DNA of 6,848 nt from JAHFJU01 sp964354865 (GTDB lineage: Bacteria > Patescibacteriota > Gracilibacteria > UBA1369 > UM-FILTER-53-11): positions 1 to 6,848 of the forward strand of contig CAYHBN010000074.1 in assembly GCA_964354865.1 (NCBI GenBank). The letters run 5' to 3'. A program made the position numbers and the translations under genes. Shown piece after piece: positions 5,554 through 6,848 of the stretch. The notes beneath the pieces were generated by a model, which saw only the letters and a program-made list of their open reading frames with translations, was not told the DNA's origin and did not search any database. The first letter of the stretch is position 1, and every line of letters begins with the position of its first letter.

Positions 5554-6510
5554 CTATTCTGCTAACCAAGCCTGACACTCAGGGCATGATTTGTCTGAAC
5601 AAACGAACTCTGCTTTAAGGTGTTTAAGTGCGCGAGGATAATCTGGGAGTCTGTTTTCTGATACTCGGAATGGTTTCATAACCTTTGCTAAATATTCTTC
5701 TTCTGTAAGTTCTTTTTTGGCTGGAACATTAGCAACAGGTGCTTTTGGAGTGAATCCGAATTGAGTGAAAGATGAAACTTCATGAGTATCTGAGAAGCGA
5801 GCCATTTCTGCATCGAGATCTGCGCCCCAAACCTGTGCGCGTGCCTCTACCTGTTGTAAGCGGCGAGTAACGGCTGGTTCATCGAGAACCTGTTCTGTAA
5901 CATAGTTTGCAACGTAGCGGATCAATGCGCGAACGCGATTGATGTTCTTTTTAACCTCTTCACTCACCTCTGCAACGGTGTAAAGATCTGCTGCCTGGTA
6001 CGCAGCCTCGAAGATCTTCTCTTCTAATACCTTTTCGCTCGCCATTGAGTTTCCAACAACATCGCTGAAGATCAATCCACGAACGGTGTCTTTAATTTCG
6101 TCTGCAACTTTCAATACGTCTGCGTGTATTCCGTGTCGAGTCTTAATCCCTTTTGCAATACGAGCGTGGTTCATGTGCAAAAGCTGCTGGCTTGCTGAAT
6201 CGACGATTGAACTTAACTGAGCTCGAACATCTTCATGAACACTGTCAGTGATTGATTCAACACGGGTTGGCTCTCCTCCCCAGAGAATGGTTGCTAGATT
6301 GAGGCTTTCTTCTTCTGAAAATTCCGAAGCGATATCGAGCGCGATAGATGGGTCATCTGCCATGACTGGTTCTTGTGACATAAGGGCCGTTTTTGGGTCT
6401 GCCCATAGTGTCTCTGCGTATGCCTCTGGAACGTAGCGAGCCTCGCGGCCTGCGAATGGTGATGATTGTGAAGGTGAAGTTCTCATAAATGTTCTTGTTA
6501 AGTGACGCAT
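5554..6510 (-). CDS. Unrecognised protein with a Cys-rich C-terminus, divergent from hrcA
   Basis: I do not recognise this protein of 318 residues (counted from the ATG at 6510). The frame also allows a TTG at 6522 (322 residues), but the ATG is preferred. The N-terminus (1-30) is Ser/Arg/Thr-rich and has no hydrophobic core for a signal peptide. Residues about 45-260 are predicted by eye to be largely helical and charged, with Glu/Asp-rich amphipathic stretches, and no membrane segment is evident. A linker rich in Pro, Ala and Lys (about 253-270) leads to a conserved-looking tail ending FVCSDKSCPECQAWLAE, with Cys spacing C-x4-C-x2-C. That suggests a small metal-binding knuckle or a redox site, although a fourth ligand (perhaps His297) is not clear. 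Codon use and GC resemble gap, so it looks like a resident gene. It is divergent from hrcA across about 90 bases and converges on gap. No function is assigned. Confidence 0.8.
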   Translation of the reverse strand: MRHLTRTFMRTSPSQSSPFAGREARYVPEAYAETLWADPKTALMSQEPVMADDPSIALDIASEFSEEESLNLATILWGGEPTRVESITDSVHEDVRAQLSSIVDSASQQLLHMNHARIAKGIKTRHGIHADVLKVADEIKDTVRGLIFSDVVGNSMASEKVLEEKIFEAAYQAADLYTVAEVSEEVKKNINRVRALIRYVANYVTEQVLDEPAVTRRLQQVEARAQVWGADLDAEMARFSDTHEVSSFTQFGFTPKAPVANVPAKKELTEEEYLAKVMKPFRVSENRLPDYPRALKHLKAEFVCSDKSCPECQAWLAE

Positions 6511-6585
6511 AGTAATACCCAAACGCTCAAAAATCCGTTACATAACAGGTTAGAATTTGGCCGTACAGAAAAATTAAAATTTTGT

Positions 6586-6591
6586 TACAAT
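6586..6591 (+). promoter_or_regulatory. -10 box of hrcA, nine bases before the start codon
   Basis: TACAAT matches five of six consensus bases. A weak -35 (CGTACA, 6562-6567, three of six) lies 18 bases upstream. The expected transcription start is about three bases before the ATG at 6601, so the message would be nearly leaderless, in keeping with the missing Shine-Dalgarno motif. The inverted CIRCE element that HrcA usually binds is not visible in 6511-6600. For the divergent gene I see no strong promoter in this gap. Confidence 0.45.
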
Positions 6592-6600
6592 ACCCCCGCT

Positions 6601-6848
6601 ATGCACGATCGATCCCGCGCCATACTGAATGCCATTATTAGGGAATTTATCGAGACCGCTGAACCTGTTGGCTCGAAGTCCATTGTCTTGAGTTACCAGT
6701 TTTCTATCTCATCGGCGACGATTCGAAGCGAAATGGCTCTGCTCGAAGAGAGTGGGTTTTTGTTTCAACCACACACCTCGGCGGGACGCATACCCACTGA
6801 CTCGGGGTATCGAATGTACGTAAATACGTTAGAAGCAGACGAGTTGAA
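6601..6848 (+). CDS. hrcA: Heat-inducible transcription repressor HrcA, N-terminal part
   Basis: The frame opens at ATG 6601 and is still open at the right edge, giving 82 complete codons of a protein usually near 340 residues. HrcA represses class I heat-shock genes (groESL, dnaK operon) by binding CIRCE operators and is itself kept active by GroEL. The visible part is the winged-helix DNA-binding domain. Family hallmarks are the opening helix RAILNAIIREFIETAEPVGSK (6-26), the recognition region SSATIRSEMALLEESGFL (37-54), and PHTSAGRIPTDSGYRMYV (57-74), which is close to the family consensus. Ser at 43 replaces the Asn usual in SSATIRN. grpE, dnaK or dnaJ often follow but lie outside the window. 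Confidence 0.95.
   Translation, partial: MHDRSRAILNAIIREFIETAEPVGSKSIVLSYQFSISSATIRSEMALLEESGFLFQPHTSAGRIPTDSGYRMYVNTLEADEL

Overview
The window looks like a compact bacterial genome of moderate GC, with short gaps, short proteins and the standard stop codons (TGA ends rsmH). The short TsaC, the minimal rsmH-ftsL pair, two proteins I cannot name and the lack of Shine-Dalgarno motifs at nearly every start suggest a Patescibacteria (Candidate Phyla Radiation, perhaps Parcubacteria-like) genome. That placement is inference from gene content; no rRNA gene is present to test it.

Layout, left to right. The first 14 codons of a minus-strand gene run off the left edge (1-43), with a plausible promoter at 75-102. 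A large histidine phosphatase follows on the minus strand (113-1069). Positions 1070-1438 hold no convincing gene: this is a GC-rich, hairpin-dense island. Next, on the minus strand, come an FtsL-like membrane protein (1439-1831) and the 16S rRNA methyltransferase rsmH (1845-2840). These look like the remnant of a division/cell-wall operon, with a good sigma70-type promoter at 2909-2937. A 273-base spacer then leads to the threonylcarbamoyl-AMP synthase tsaC (3135-3740) and a small protein with a peptidoglycan-binding-like segment (3775-4383), both on the minus strand. From a divergent promoter region (4384-4512), gap (glyceraldehyde-3-phosphate dehydrogenase) reads on the plus strand (4513-5541). 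It meets, tail to tail, an unrecognised protein with a Cys-rich C-terminus (5554-6510, minus strand). Divergent from that gene, the N-terminus of the heat-shock repressor hrcA begins at 6601 and runs off the right edge.

Most identified genes are housekeeping: ribosome maturation (rsmH), tRNA modification (tsaC), glycolysis (gap), division (ftsL) and stress regulation (hrcA). There is no mobile element, CRISPR array, tRNA or rRNA that I can support. The points most worth a second look are the structured GC-rich island at 1118-1392, the unrecognised protein divergent from hrcA, the insertion in RsmH, and promoter placements implying nearly leaderless transcripts for hrcA and tsaC.
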